Assembly: GCA_019054805.1 (NCBI GenBank)
Contig: JAHQIY010000004.1
Span: 3,410,001 to 3,474,000, forward strand
Direction of reading: 5' to 3'
Origin: Brachionus manjavacas
Taxonomy: Eukaryota; Rotifera; Eurotatoria; Ploima; Brachionidae
Length of the DNA: 64,000 nt
The translations under genes and the position numbers were made by a program. Of this stretch, positions 1 to 13,906 are shown piece after piece; the first letter of the stretch is position 1, and each line of letters starts with the position of its first letter. The notes beneath the pieces are model-generated. The model had not been told where the DNA came from. It ran no database searches and saw only the letters and a list, made by a program, of their open reading frames with translations.

Positions 1-2030
1 AACAGTCCAAATAAATTAAAATGCATGAAAATTCGAATGCAGTCAAATTACAGTAGAAAGGTTTAAGCAATGCATCGAATTATCATTAAGTTTTTTGTTT
101 TAGATTTTTCAATGCTACAATTAAATCTGGTAAAGATTGTTATTTAATAATGATCCTTAAAAAATTAATAAAAGATTTATTCAAAATTTTCATCAAAAAT
201 AAAAATGTACAAAATAATTAGGAAAAATTTTTAGCAATTTTTTAGAGTTAATAACTTTAATATTGTTTAAGCTTTGATGCATTGAATAAAACAATCAATA
301 GATATTGTGATAAAATACTAAAATTTTATGAAATTAGTTTAATTGCTTGCGAATGTTACATATTCAATGACATTAAATTGTTTTTTTAATCTATAATTAA
401 AGTATTTTATAAGCATATAATAAAAAAAGAAATAAAATCAATTAAATTAGTTGAATTGAGAAAAAAAGAAGAGACACAACCAAGCCAGCACAAGATTTAA
501 GTTTAAAATTTTTAACTTGATCAGTTTTTTAAAAAAAATGAATTAGTTTTTAAAATTTTACAGAAAATTAAAGAATGCCTAGGCATCAATGTATACATTG
601 TTAAAAGCGTTTATCATCATCACTTTTATAATCAAACCCAATCGCCAGTTTGTATTTATTTATTTATTTTAATAAAAATTAAATAAAACATTTGGTATTC
701 TTAAAAAAATATAAAAAGTAAAAGAAGATAGCAAGAACAAGAAGTATAAACGGTTTATAAAGCGCTTCACTTGTGCAGCGTATTAGTTTCTTTATTTATT
801 TTTCTTTTCTCGTTTGTTCTAATGCTATAAATCTGAATTCAATTGTAATTTCGGTAATAAAAACTAATAAATATAATTAGTTTTAAGTGTTTATATCAAG
901 AAGAAGTGTTTCTAAAATTCTTTTCAAGTATCGTATCGATTGATAGAGAAAGAAAGAAAAAAGAAAGAACGAGAGTAAAGCGTGTTTGGATTTAAGAGTT
1001 TGGATCGAGGATATAAACTGATATTCGAAATAAATGCTATTAATGCCAATAAACATTAAACTATTTAGATAGATAGATAGATAGATAGAAAAGATATTTT
1101 CACTTTATAGATTTTAATCTATCATCGTTTTTAACTAACAATAACTCCATATTTTTCTCTTTCACTTAGTGATTTTTACTTGAAGCAATTAAATAATTAA
1201 TAATAAACTCCAAATAAATGATCTTGATTTTATTTGAGTGCTTTATAGATTCGGCCCGGCGCATCAACATATCCATATCGATTTTATTGGGCCCATTGAT
1301 CAATCAATCCACTTTATACACTCATTCACGTCTATGCATCTAAAACAAAATATTGTTTATTTGTAATTTGTATGAATTAAATCTAGTTAGAGATTTTCTA
1401 AGGCAATTAAAGACTATGAAATTAGTTGATTGATTGATCTTATAAATTTTGTGTATAGCTCCAAAAACAGTCAATAACTTATCTCAATAATAAACATAGA
1501 TGATGATAGATAGATTTTTTTCTCGTTTTTAGCTTTTAAGATTACAATTTGCTCGTTTAGTTCATCAATTTCAAACAGTAATTAATAAATAACTTTGGAC
1601 CCATTTAAAAGCCACAAATAAAGCCAGAGATTTTCATTTAATTTAATTTATTTAGTTGAATTTATTAAAAAAATTTAAACTTTCTCTCAAAACAATCACC
1701 CAATTTTTCCAATCTTTTAACTTAGGATTTTTTAATAAAAAATGTCAAGTTATTAAATTAAATAAATAGAAATGTTTCCGTCAACTTAGTTTTTGTATTT
1801 AATTGGTTTTATCTCCAAGTCACAGAAAAGTTTAGAAAATTTTTCTTTCAAAAATTATGTAATTATCAATTGATTACTATTTTTGAATTATCTTTTAGTT
1901 AAATCAGGTTCTTTCAAGTCTTTTTTTCTTAATTTTTAAAAAAAAAATTTTCTTTCGTTATTCATAAAAATTCTAAAAATTTAATTAAAATTTATTTAAC
2001 TTTTTTTTAAAAAAAATTTATTACTTCATG
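1..2030. other. Non-coding A+T-rich DNA
   Basis: I see no credible coding exon here. The stretch holds homopolymer runs, a short AGAT microsatellite near 1066-1089, a purine-rich stretch near 940-985 and a block of higher G+C and higher complexity at about 1245-1345 that could be regulatory. Nothing else is supportable. Confidence 0.6.
1066..1089. repeat. (AGAT)n microsatellite
   Basis: About six tandem copies of a TAGA/AGAT tetranucleotide, in non-coding DNA. Confidence 0.9.
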
Positions 2031-2092
2031 TGGCTGAAAAGAGGGACAAAGGTTCCATTCCAACCGACCAAGGCTCAGTCTATTTTATTTTT
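2031..2092 (+). repeat. Dispersed repeat family B, copy 1 (retroelement 3' end)
   Basis: It carries the family B core: GGCTGAAAAGAGGGACAAAG, then a TTCCATTCCAACC-type block, then a T-rich stretch. The copies at 31424, 34232 and (reversed) 30583, 35038 and 56533 align to it. Here the terminal hairpin of the family has decayed. It is probably the 3' end of a LINE or SINE. Confidence 0.65.
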
Positions 2093-5000
2093 TAAAGTAA
2101 ATAAGCAAGTAGATCAGGTGCTTTGTTTTTTTCCATGATAGTCCATACTAGAGAAACAAGTCTTGGTCGTATTTAATCTGATTAACATCTAAATTAAGTA
2201 ATAAAAATTCAAAAAAAAATACTTAATTTTTTTATTAATTTTATTTTGAAATATGTTATCTTTTAAAAAATTTAACCAAGTGGATTATATTTTTTATTTT
2301 ATTTTACTTTTCACTTTTGTCTCATCGGCATTGTGGAGTTGATTGAAAAAATATTAAAGATAATTTACTCTTTTTTTTTTATTTTGATAATTGAAAAAAG
2401 GTAAAGACTAGAATCAAAGTCGAATTTTCTTCTAAAAATTTAACTTTAAATGCTATCGTTGAATATAAGGTCACTTAAAAATTTAAGAAAGGTTCCTTGT
2501 AAATTATTTGCTTTAATTTCTTTAAAAGTCAATGCTAATTACATTAATTTAAAATCTAAGAGCAAATTAAGCTTACTTTTTTTAAAATCATTGTAAAAAA
2601 ATTCTAAAAATTCTTTCAAGGAAAATTAGTTTTATTTGTAAAGAGATGTCCTTTCAAGATTTTTTAAATTTTCCTCTTAAATAATTTTTTGTAGTCAAAA
2701 TTTCAAAATTAAATTTTTTAAAACTTAAAATAATTAAAAACAAAAATTGTAAAAAAATTTTAAATTTTTTTAATAAAATTTAAAATTCTAAAAGCTAATT
2801 AGTGCATTATTCGTTTTTTGATTTTTTCGAAAAAAATTAGATTCGATCCGATTGTGATAAAGAAGTTAATTTTTTTTTCAAACTTAAAATAATTAAAAGC
2901 ATAGTAAAAAAAATTAAAAAAAGTTTTTTTTATAAAATCTGAAAATTCAAATGAGAGCATTTTTCGTTTTTTGAATGTGACAAAAAAAAAGTTGAAATTT
3001 TTTTTCACAAAGTTAATGTTTTGTGGTCAAGTGATGAAAAAATTTAAAAAAAGGTTCAGATGTGACAGTGACTCAGAGTTTCTCTTTTAAAATTTTTAAA
3101 ATGTAAAAAATCTCTAGCGATTAATGACTCTAAATGCTAATCAAGTGCTTTAAAAATAATGTAAAAACAAAGCTTGTATTTTTAATTTACGATCAAGTTA
3201 GAGATAAAAGTTGAACGATTTTCAAGTTAATAAAAACATGATTTACAACAATTATTTTATAAGCAGAATAATAGATGTATTAAAATTCAATTTTGTTGTT
3301 TCGATTAATTTTAAGATTTATTAATTGTTCTGTAAATATAAAAAAGCCATAAAACCATACGATCTCTAGCTGGCACTAATTTTGAATGCTCAAAAACAAT
3401 AATTTAAAGATAACATAAATTGATAAATGTAATTTAACATAGAAACATGTGGTTAGAGAAAAAATCCGAGAACGAGTTTTCCTCTTTGCCAGCCGATTAT
3501 CTTTGTCTAATTAATGACAAGTTAATTAATTTTTAAAAAGTGAAACTAAATCTAATCAACAGACTTATTTCGAGCAGATAAGCTCTGCTCGGCTCAGGAC
3601 CCAGTTTGAAGCCTACCAGCAAGAAACCCTATTGCCAGGCAATTAGACTCGCATCGATCACGCACTAATGAGCTCTAGTCATGTAAACTTGTATGGCCAT
3701 TTGGTCATTCCTATCCAGGACACTTTAATTCCGGATAAACATCAATAAAATCAATTTTAAAAAATACATTAATCCTGTATATTCGATAGGTTATTAATTA
3801 CAAATTTATTTTCATATCGTGCTCTATTTATCTGATCTTTTTCATTTTATATAACTAAATTAATAAATATCTTAGAATAAATTTGATGTCTATTTCCGTT
3901 ATTTAGTTTCAATAAAGAAAAATCAAATTTTATTTAATATTTATTTGAATATTGAGAAAGAGAATTTGTTTGAATTAAAATTCATCTAAGACTTAATTGC
4001 ACCAGAGCATCAACATCATATTTGTGACATAAGACCATTTCATGATTTTGACTAGTTAATTTCGTAACAGCCTAAAGATTACGCAAATAAATTTTTTTCT
4101 AATTTTTTTTATTTTTTAAATAATACAACATTTTAATGGCACATCTTAAATGAATGAGCTAAAATTGTTCATCTTTCATAAGGCTTTTATTTTTTTCTAC
4201 ATTAGAGGAAATGCCTTAGAGTCCAAATCCAGAATTATCTTTCCCAATACATATATTTTAAATGAATAAATGCATTCTTTGAAGGCTTTTGCTACTGAAA
4301 GAAAAATTTTTTTTATAAATTTCGTCAAGTCCGAATCACAGAATTTAAAATTAGAATTTTTTTTATAAATAAATATTTTTTTATTGATATTTTCAATCAT
4401 AGTAAAATGTGTGATATTTAAAAGTTCAGTTATTTTTCTTTTTTAAAGTAGTTTGTCCGATAAGAGTCCACTTTTTCTCTTCCTCGAACTATGTCTTAAT
4501 GTTAGAAGACAAATTATAGCTTATTTGAAGCTTCTGAGGAATAGATTTAAAATAAAAAAATACATCCATTTTACTTTAAAATTGGCCATTGTTCTTTTAA
4601 AATGGTAAAAAAAATTATTTTTGGTAAGTTTAGGAGAAATTTTAATTAAAGAGATATACTTTTTTTTTAATTTTTTTCTTAAAAGCTTCAAATGAGCTAT
4701 AATTTATCTCAAACATTAGGACACACTTCTTTCTTAAAAAATGTTTCATAAATGACTACAATTTAAAATAAGAAAAAAGTTTAAACTAAAATTAAAAAAG
4801 GTAATAAAAAATTCATAAAATTAAAATAAAAAATTAAATTTTATCTGTAAATGTTCTAACAATATTTTTTACACTTAATTGCCTTCTCATTAGAAATATT
4901 CAACTCCTTTAAAAAAAATTTTTTATATTTTTTTTTCACAATATCAAACATTTTAAATCAATTTTATTCTATGTTTCCAAAAAACAACTATAAGTTCATT

Positions 5001-5889
5001 TCAAACATTTCTATTTTAAGAATTTAATTTTAATTTTCTCTATAAATAATTTTATTAAATAACTGATCTTTTTTTACAAGACTCTAAGATAAGTTAAGAG
5101 GATAATTCTGATTTGGATTTTTTTTTCACATTGTTCCAGCTTTTCTGGTATCAAGGCCAGTGTACTAGTCTAACATTGTTTTTCTTGTGTGTAAGATCTC
5201 GATCTCTAGATCTTGGGTTTTTAATCTTTATACTAAAAATTTGAAGGTTTGAAAATTAAAATTTTTCCTATCCTTGAAGCTTCTTTATTTCTATATAAAA
5301 TATATCATAAAGTATAAAAAATGTGAAAAATTTCACTAGTGAAATAAAAAGAATTTTCAATCTAATTATTTATCAATCAAAATTTTATAAATAAAAAAAA
5401 ATAATAATCAACATTGGGTCCATTGGTAAATAAAATTTGATTTTATCTTTTTTTTGTGCCCGAATATGTTAATAAATGTGGAAAATTTACTCTTTTATTT
5501 TTTCAAGTATGGACATTTTTCGATTTAAAAAGAACAAAATATTAAAATTTCTCCGACAATATTGACTAATTTTAATTGAGAGCAATTTAAGTCTTTCATG
5601 AAAAAAATAAATAAATTAAGGTAGAGATTAAAAATATTTGAAGTTATTTTATAAAAAAAAAATTATTCGTTAAGTCATTCGAATTTTTGTATTTTTATTT
5701 CAGAGCTGACAGCTAGGACATCGGCCTGAAATTGTTTTCAAGGAACAAAAATTATTTGTCAGATTAAGTAATTTGTTTTTTAAAACAATCTAAATTATCA
5801 GCAGCACGACAAATTCGCCATCAAGCACAAACAATTTTCAATATAATTTACCTCATTTAAATTATATATTTATTTTAATATGATTACAA
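2093..5889. other. Upstream non-coding region of the NK7 gene
   Basis: No exon or transposon domain is recognised in these 3.8 kb. A block at about 3560-3735 is clearly richer in G+C than its surroundings and includes a GAGCAG/CTGCTC palindrome. It is a candidate cis-regulatory element or degenerate repeat. The rest is poly(A)/poly(T)-rich. Confidence 0.5.
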
Positions 5890-5970
5890 ATAATAAAATT
5901 GTGTCAATATAAGAGCGCGCGTGAATGAGACTAGCGGCTGGAGCTGAGGTTGCCTGAGCGAGTGACGAAT
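5890..5970 (+). promoter_or_regulatory. Candidate core promoter / 5' UTR of the NK7 gene
   Basis: A short G+C-rich island in otherwise A+T-rich DNA begins just after an AATATAAGAG TATA-like stretch near 5905. It lies about 0.4 kb before the homeobox coding start. A possible 3' splice site (CTTTAG, 6341-6346) lies 11 nt before the ATG, so a 5' UTR exon here joined to the coding exon by an intron would fit. Inferred from composition and motifs only. Confidence 0.35.
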
Positions 5971-6309
5971 TTTCGGAAAATTTTACAATTAAAAACTTGA
6001 GTAAATGATCATTTGTCATAAAAGTCTTACCTATAAATTTTATTTACGGATATAAATAATTTCAATTTTAGTTATTTTATTTTTTTATCTATACATAACC
6101 CACATATCGATATTAATTTAAGCAAACACGGAAACATTTATAATTAAGATTAGATTTTAGCTACTTTTTATTTTGTGGCAATAAAATAATTCCCATCCTG
6201 ATTTTGAAATTGAAACTTAATTAATAATTTAACAATCAACAAAAAAAATAAAAGACTTTTTATTTTATTTTATTTTTTTTGTTTTTGAAGAATTTAATTT
6301 ATTTGGTAG

Positions 6310-7362
<1,053 letters not shown>

Positions 7363-7419
7363 AGGTCCAACAATTGCCTGATTTTAACATCTAATTTTTT
7401 TGTTAGTTTGGTCTTTTGT

Positions 7420-7430
7420 AAATAAAAATG
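7420..7430 (+). terminator. Poly(A) signal of the NK7 gene
   Basis: AATAAA about 60 nt after the stop codon, within GTAAATAAAAATG. This is the expected position for a short 3' UTR. Confidence 0.55.
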
Positions 7431-7439
7431 AGCACTGTT

Positions 7440-8778
7440 TTTGCCTCTTAAATTAATCGTCCATCTTATTTATATTGTGATTATTTTGTTTCGAAGCTAA
7501 TTTTCGTAGAGTTATGGTAAATGTTTTTTTACCCTAATGTGGACATTTGTTTTAATTCTTTTTATTTTCTTCTATTTTTTTTTCTATTGTTCTAATTAAA
7601 TCATTCGGCTTAAGTTTATTATTGATTTTTAATGCTATTTTGTAATATTTTTTATAAAATAAAAAAGTCACATATCACATGTTTTAATTATTAACTATAA
7701 AATACACATCGTCAAATTAGTGTTTGCTTAAAGTAATAATTTAAAATGGAATTTAGATTTAGTATGTTAATTATTTTTTTTCATCAATTATTAATTATTG
7801 CTGATTGTTTATTATAATTTCGGTGCTCAACTCAAAAAAGTAGATGATCAACTGGATAAAATAGAAAAAGAGTATTTATTAAAATAAAATATGGTGATGT
7901 TTTTGGTCCTTTAATAAAAATTTTCATACAATTTTGAAAAAGTATGAAAAAAGTGCTAAAGAACTACTTTTCTGCTTTTCATGCTGGAAGTTTACATCAA
8001 ACATAGAAAATTTAGTTTTAATTAATTTTAAAAAAATTTACACATGATGAATTTAACATTTTAGATTTTATAAAAAGAAATTATTAATAGAAAAAATAAA
8101 AAACAAAATTCGAATTAATCAAAACACTCTTTCTTTCTAATATCTTTAAAAAAATATATAATATGAATATAAATTTTTTAAAATTAATATTTAAAATTAT
8201 TATTAGTTGAATGTTTCAAGCAAATGTAAAAACTAAGTTAATTTATCAAGAAAAAAACAAAATTAATCTATCAAAAAATGACTAAAATAAATTAAAAATT
8301 TTGTTATTTTTTTTTATTTTAAAATTCTTTTTGATTTGTGCATCAAATTTCAGAAAAATTATTTCAATTACATTATGTTTAAAACGTATTGTGATTTGTA
8401 TGCTAAGTTTTCAAATTGTAGATTTCAAATGGTAACTTTAAAAAACAACACCCATCAGAGAAATAGAAAAATACACTTGGTGTAAAAATAACACATTTTT
8501 AATAGAAAACAAATTTTTTATTTTGATACATCCATTTTATATCATTTGATTTTTATTAGACATACCTTATAATAGGAAGAATAAATATACAGCAATCGGT
8601 TAAAGAATACAGCAATTTTCGAGAGAAAAAGGTGACTTTATTTTATTGAAAATAAAAATGAAAAAGAAAAAATATTAATTTTATTAATTTTAACTAAAGT
8701 TAAGTGAATAAATTTTCAATCTAGTTTTTAGTTAAAAAAAAAAGTTTTTCTATTCAAGAATTAAAATTTTAAAAGTCT
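7440..8778. other. Non-coding A+T-rich DNA
   Basis: I see nothing beyond homopolymer-rich sequence between the NK7 gene and the gene ending at 8779. Confidence 0.6.
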
Positions 8779-9714
8779 TTAATTCATTTCATCAATGAGT
8801 TCAATTAATTTTTCTTGGGATTTAACACAACCATCAATGTTCTCTATTAAATCACTCAAAATTTTTGGATCCTGGATAAAATTGATTAAATATTCATTAT
8901 CCTTCCCAATATCTTCACACAATTCTTTCACGTCTTCCAAATTCAAAGGAATTCTACTGCAAAATTCAGATAATTTCTTAAATGATTTTAAAAAATCAGA
9001 TAGTTTTGATACTAATTTCTCATATTCTTTAATATTTTTTTCGTCTAAGCTTTTAAAAAATTCATTGAGAATTTTTTTGATTGCCCATGTTGAAAATGCC
9101 CACAAGATTGCTCCAGTTATATTTATTGTTGTTTCACTAGAAAGAAAACTTTTACCTTTTTCTATTCCTCTGATAAATTCCAAAATTTTTTCGCTTTTAG
9201 TAGCATATTTATAGCAAGCGCGAACGCCTAATCCACCAATTAGACTCGCTCCATTAGCTATCAAATCTTTATGCGGAAATTCCAAATCTTCTTTCTTGAG
9301 TTTATTTAAAATATCTTTAAAATTGTTTCTTCTTTTCAGATTTTCTTCATTTTTGTTAATTTGCCTTACTATACGATCAACGATTTTCTTAATTTCGTTG
9401 TGGGTTTCTTCATCTATAATTTTCGTTCCATTTTTTTTTAATATTTTAAATTTTTCCTCAAGTCTAATTAATGATCGCTAAATTGCACCAATAGTCAATA
9501 TATCAGTTTCAAATTCTAATTTCAAAGAATTCATTTCTGATTTGAACTTTTTTTTAATTTTATCGAATTCACATGTATTTGTTTGGTATTTACCAAATTC
9601 ACTATCACTTATCAAATTCTTTAAGGAAGCATTAAGTTTGCTTACATTGCATATGATATCGTTTATAAGAATAGTGTATTCTTTCAAAACTTGAATTTTT
9701 TTTTCTGAACTCAT
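8779..9714 (-). CDS. Lineage-specific helical protein, ORF interrupted by one in-frame TAG
   Basis: I do not recognise the family. From ATG 9714 the frame is open for 78 codons, meets one TAG at 9480-9478, then continues in the same frame to a stop at 8779. Read through, it would be about 310 residues: Lys/Glu-rich, mostly helical, with a Gly/Ala-rich, weakly hydrophobic middle (ANGASLIGGLGVRACYKYA) and a C-terminal motif LINFIQD. The TAG could be the end of an intron. GTAAGC at 9645 and the ATTTAG ending at 9478 are both phase 0, and would remove 168 bp including the stop. That segment reads like coding sequence, so a nonsense allele or pseudogene is equally possible. A decayed paralogue lies at 13500-13906. 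A TTTAATAG acceptor-like site ends at 9729 and a GTAAGTG donor-like site starts at 9876, which suggests a 5' UTR intron. Real gene family; exact structure uncertain. Confidence 0.6.
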
Positions 9715-9728
9715 TTTGAATCGCAATT

Positions 9729-9876
9729 CTATTAAAAAAATTAATTGAAAATGATAAATTTAAATTTAATAATTAAAGAAATGAAAATAAATTTTAACAG
9801 AACTAATATAAAGACCGTTATTCAAAACATATTCATAAAAATCATTACAAATAATGTGAAATATAAACTCACTTAC
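9729..9876 (-). other. Possible 5' UTR intron of the gene at 8779-9714
   Basis: On the minus strand a consensus donor (GTAAGTG) starts at 9876 and a T-rich acceptor (TTTTTAATAG) ends at 9729, 14 nt before the ATG. A TATATA motif lies near 9902-9908. The spacing of that motif to the donor is too short for a conventional TATA-driven first exon, so the model is tentative. Confidence 0.35.
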
Positions 9877-9929
9877 TTGGTGATTAACTGTTGTTTAGAG
9901 CATATATAAAGAATACGTGACTCTATAAT

Positions 9930-11700
9930 TATTTAATAAGCCTAGCAATATAATTGAATACTATTCGAAAAGATTGAGAATCTCTAACGAGGTTCAAATT
10001 TTAATGCTATGTACCAGAATCAAAACACAAATCCTTAAAGATATTATATTATTATTAAAATATTATTAATATTTCCATTATTACAAACATTTTTAACAAT
10101 TAAACCATAAAATTATTTTAAAAATAAAAAAAAATTATACCTTTAGTCTCTCACTAAAATTTTTATTCCTTTTAATTTTAATTTCAATGTTTTCTCCCTT
10201 TGAAAAATCAAATTAAATTAAATTATGTTATTAGACTTAAAAATAATAGATTTTAGATTTGAAAAGTTTCTATTATGAAATTTTTGTTTCAATTTTATTT
10301 AAATTTAAATTTTTTATCAATTTTATGTAATCAAAAAAAAGATAAATTTCTATTATTATATTTGATAACAAAATGTAATGACAAAATCTTTTTATCAGAC
10401 TTGAAGACGAACAAAAACCTTAGCTACTCAAAATTCAAATTGACTAAGTGTATTTAGTAAGCAAATTAGAAAAAAAATATGAATTCAAAATTAAAACCTT
10501 ATCATTATGGGAATTTTTCAAAAGAAATTATTAGAGATATTTTCCTTAGAAAATCATTACTTTTTCATTTTAATTCATTATTCTGATTGTTATTCAAAAA
10601 AAAATTATTTTAATCTCTATATTTTTGTTTATAAGATAAGATTAATATGTTATTTGTTCACTTAGTTATTGATTTTAATTTAGTTTACTTAAAATAAATC
10701 GATCAAAATTTGGCTAACTAAAAAAAAATTAAATTAATTTTAATTTTTCAATACATACTACGGTCAAATGCATCTCGCGAAGAAAATTTCGGTTCACTTG
10801 AATTTTTGTTTTTAATAAAATCAGTTGATTAGAAAATAAAATTTTCATTTTAATATTTTTTTAAACAAAAGCTTGAAGTTAACTTTAAATTTTTTTTAAA
10901 TCGTTGGGTTTAAATTCATTAAAAATTTTAAACAGTCTTCTTTAGTGGAATGTTTAATGAGTGAAAAATTTGATTTACTTTTAATTAATTCAATGGCGTA
11001 CTTATAGAAAAGATAAAGTTTTTTAAATTTTGAATTATGAAAAATTATAATTCTGTGAACTCACATTATTAAAGATTAACTGTCCATAGCATTTTATAAA
11101 ATGTCGTGTGTAAGGCAAAAATCTTTTTTGAAAACTTCTTTTTTGGGATGTTCTCCTTTTGGAATACATTTTACCTCTGTCTTTATTTCAATGGAATTTC
11201 AACAAGCTTTTTGATTCTATTAAAATATATAAATTTTAGAAAAATCAAAAATAAAATGAAAGCCACATTTTTTTTCTCTTGAAATGAAAATCATTAATAC
11301 ATCTTAAAGAAAAAGTAAAGGTAGCTTATCATTTTAAAAATATTTTTTATGTGCTAAAATTTGGAATTCATTTAAAATTTATCATCACCAGTAAATATTA
11401 TGGAGGAATCAGCTTTTTAAAAGAGAGATCAAAAAATAAATATCAGAACTATTAAGTTCTATCTGATTGTTTCGCGTTATTTTAAAATTAATTTTAAAAA
11501 ATCTAATTAAGAAAAAAATTTAATTATTTTTACTATTTATAAACAAAAACTTATAACTTTAAAATTGTTAGTTAATAGAAATTAATAAAATTGAATAATT
11601 TTATAATTGTATCTGAATTGATAACAAATTTTTTACAGAAAAATTTGACAAAGATCATAGTCTGAACTTTTTGAATTTTTTATCTGATTTAATGAAATTT
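9930..11700. other. Non-coding A+T-rich DNA
   Basis: I find no exon, RNA gene or recognisable transposon domain. Short open frames here lack any family signature. Confidence 0.55.
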
Positions 11701-11707
11701 TTTATTT

Positions 11708-11713
11708 TTTATT
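11708..11713 (-). terminator. Poly(A) signal abutting the SR-factor stop codon
   Basis: AATAAA follows the TAG stop with no intervening base, and a second AATAAA overlaps it downstream. Confidence 0.6.
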
Positions 11714-12460
11714 CTAGACCGGACTCGGACTTCTGCTATTTTCGTTTGTTCTTGGTGATCGGGTTACATCCCGCTTGCGTGGTTCCGGAGAACCACGCGA
11801 TCGAGACTCGGATCTTTCTTTAGAAACCGATCTCTCTTTGGACACAGATTTGTTTCTTGGACTTGGTGATTTGTTTTTAGGGGGTGATCTTGTCGCTCTT
11901 GACCGACTTCGACTTCTATATGAGCCTTCTCTGCTGCGCGGGATTCGCTCTCGACCACGCCGATCACGACCACCACTTCGACTTCGGGTTCTACGATCAT
12001 GTCTTTCCCCTCTTCGGTCATATTCAGGATGTCTCGAGTGTCTAGATGGTCTATCTCTGTCTCTAGTTCTCATTTCTCCCGGTGCTACAAAATCATCTTT
12101 AAAACAACAACACATAAAAGATTGGCTTTACTTTTTCTGTCTCCTCTGGCAAATTCGACTTCTATCTCACGACCAAACAGTCTTTGTCTGTCCATTCTGT
12201 ACTGGGCCTCCTCGGCGTCTCTTGGATCTTCATACTCTACAAAACAAAAGCCTTTAGGCAAGCCTGAATAGTAATCCAATGGTATTGTGACATCCAAAAC
12301 GCGTCCATACTTAGCAAATAATCTTCTCAGATCATCATATCTTAATAAAAATAAAGAATAGAAAATTTAAGATTTTTTTTCTTTAAATTTCATACCTAAC
12401 TCTATCGGATATATTCCGGATATAAAGAGTAGTTGATGCTGTTCCTCTGTATCTAGACAT
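11714..12460 (-). CDS. SR splicing factor, SRSF10/SRSF12 type (3 exons)
   Basis: A nuclear RNA-binding splicing regulator of about 214 residues. Exons on the minus strand: 12460-12396, 12340-12132 and 12084-11714. Introns of 55 and 47 bp have GT/AG ends, and the phases join without a break. The N-terminal RRM shows RNP2 LYIRNI and RNP1 KGFCFVEY. It is followed by GREIEVEFARGDRKTPGEM across the second junction, which is the SRSF10/12 signature, and then by an Arg/Ser-rich tail with many RS/SR dipeptides that should be phosphorylated by SR kinases. The start MSRYRG resembles the human SRSF10 start MSRYLR. The poly(A) signal AATAAA (11713-11708) directly abuts the TAG stop, so the 3' UTR is minimal. 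The frames open on the opposite strand are RS-repeat shadows. Confidence 0.9.
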
Positions 12461-12760
12461 TAAACTTTTTCTAAGTTAATTTTTTTTATTAAAAACAAAA
12501 TTTCTGAATCGAGACTTAATATTTCAAAAATGAATTAATTGAATTTAAAATAATTTCAAAACAAGCGTTGCAAATATTACAGAAATCTGTGTGCTTCTCA
12601 AATTTTAAAGTCATCTAGACGATGGATTCATTAGAAGCATACTAATTTTGATCAAGTGTTTGAAAAATTTGAATTTCTAGCAAAGAATTTATTTTTGTTA
12701 AATTAAATGTTTTTTATTTATTTTTATAGTTTAATTTTAGGTTTTTAAAATTTCGATTAA

Positions 12761-13080
12761 GGTAAAAAAATTCAGAATTGTCTCAGCACCTTTTGGTGGA
12801 AGTTTGCATCATATTGGTCAAGAGTAGCAAATATTTTAGAGCATCACGGACAATTCCTGAACAAAAATATCAAAAGCACGTTTTTATAAATTAAATAGTT
12901 TGATTTTAAATTAGAAAAAAATAACCAGTTCATAACTAAAATACTTAAATATATATATTTAAAATTAAAGAAAATAAATTGTGAATGCAAAATTTAATTT
13001 TTTATATTTTAGGAATGAAGAATTTTTTTCGAAAAGCTTTTAATTTTGTCTTAAAATTTTTTGTTTCTATAAATTTCTTT
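12761..13080 (+). repeat. Left arm of the long inverted repeat
   Basis: The strongly conserved part is about 12761-12890. A looser match reaches the GGAATGAAGA block near 13015. Confidence 0.7.
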
Positions 13081-13499
13081 CTTTTCTTTTTCATTGAATT
13101 ATTTTATCAAATTAAAAAATATAATAAAGATAAAAATTTAATTTAATGTAACTTTTAAAATGAAAATCAAAAAAAAATAATTTTTAAGTCGATTGACTAA
13201 TTAAATTGATTTATTTTTTCAAAGAAAAAAACATTGAAATTAAAAAATAAATAGAATGAATTGATAAATTTATTTTTATGCTTTAAGAATAATGATTTTT
13301 TTGAAAAGATTTTAAACTGTTTTTTAATTTTCTTATTATCAAGATACGAAGATTTCAGAAAGAACGAATTCAAATTACGAAAAGTTTTTAATAATAATTA
13401 AAGTTCAATATAAATATAGGTTCTTTTGATAATATGTATTTTCTATTTTCTTAAATTTTTTTTAAGCTTACGTAAAATTATATCAATTTTAGTAAGATT

Positions 13500-13906
13500 A
13501 ACCAAAGTATTTTTTAGGTATACTGGATGTGCTGCTTCTGGCAAAATTTTTTCGGAAGGAAGTGCAGTAATAAAAATAAATAAAAGTTTTTTTTTAGTGA
13601 AAATAATTTGTGGATAGCTGAAGTATGCTATGAGGCAGAAGCCGCATTGGCAATCGGTATCAGTCCCTATAATTTATTTCAAAATTAAATTTTTTTAAAT
13701 TATTTAACTATTTATTAGAGGTTTGCAAAAGATGTTTTACGAATTCAAATGAATTGAAAGAACTGTGTCAAAAGTTCGGGGAGGATAATGAATCTTTAAT
13801 CAAATTTATCCAGGACCTAGAAATGTTTAGTCCTTTAAAAGGGAACATTGATGATTGCTTTGATGCACAAAATAAATTAAAAGAAGTCATTAGTAATAAT
13901 TATTAA
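13500..13906 (+). pseudogene. Decayed or multi-exon paralogue of the gene at 8779-9714
   Basis: The last about 60 codons (ending at the TAA 13904-13906) contain NELKELCQKFGEDNESLIKF and then IQD, lining up with DVKELCEDIGKDNEYLINF and IQD of the gene at 8779. Upstream coding pieces are separated by plausible 36- and roughly 56-bp introns: GTAATA...TTTTTAG ending at 13595, and GTATCAG...TTATTAG ending near 13718. I could not recover a start codon or the N-terminal half. It may be a truncated copy carried inside the inverted-repeat unit. Function unknown. Confidence 0.5.

Noticed and set aside
11764..12271. Open frames opposite or overlapping the SR factor
   Set aside because: Shadows of the Arg/Ser repeat codons; the spliced minus-strand model accounts for the locus.
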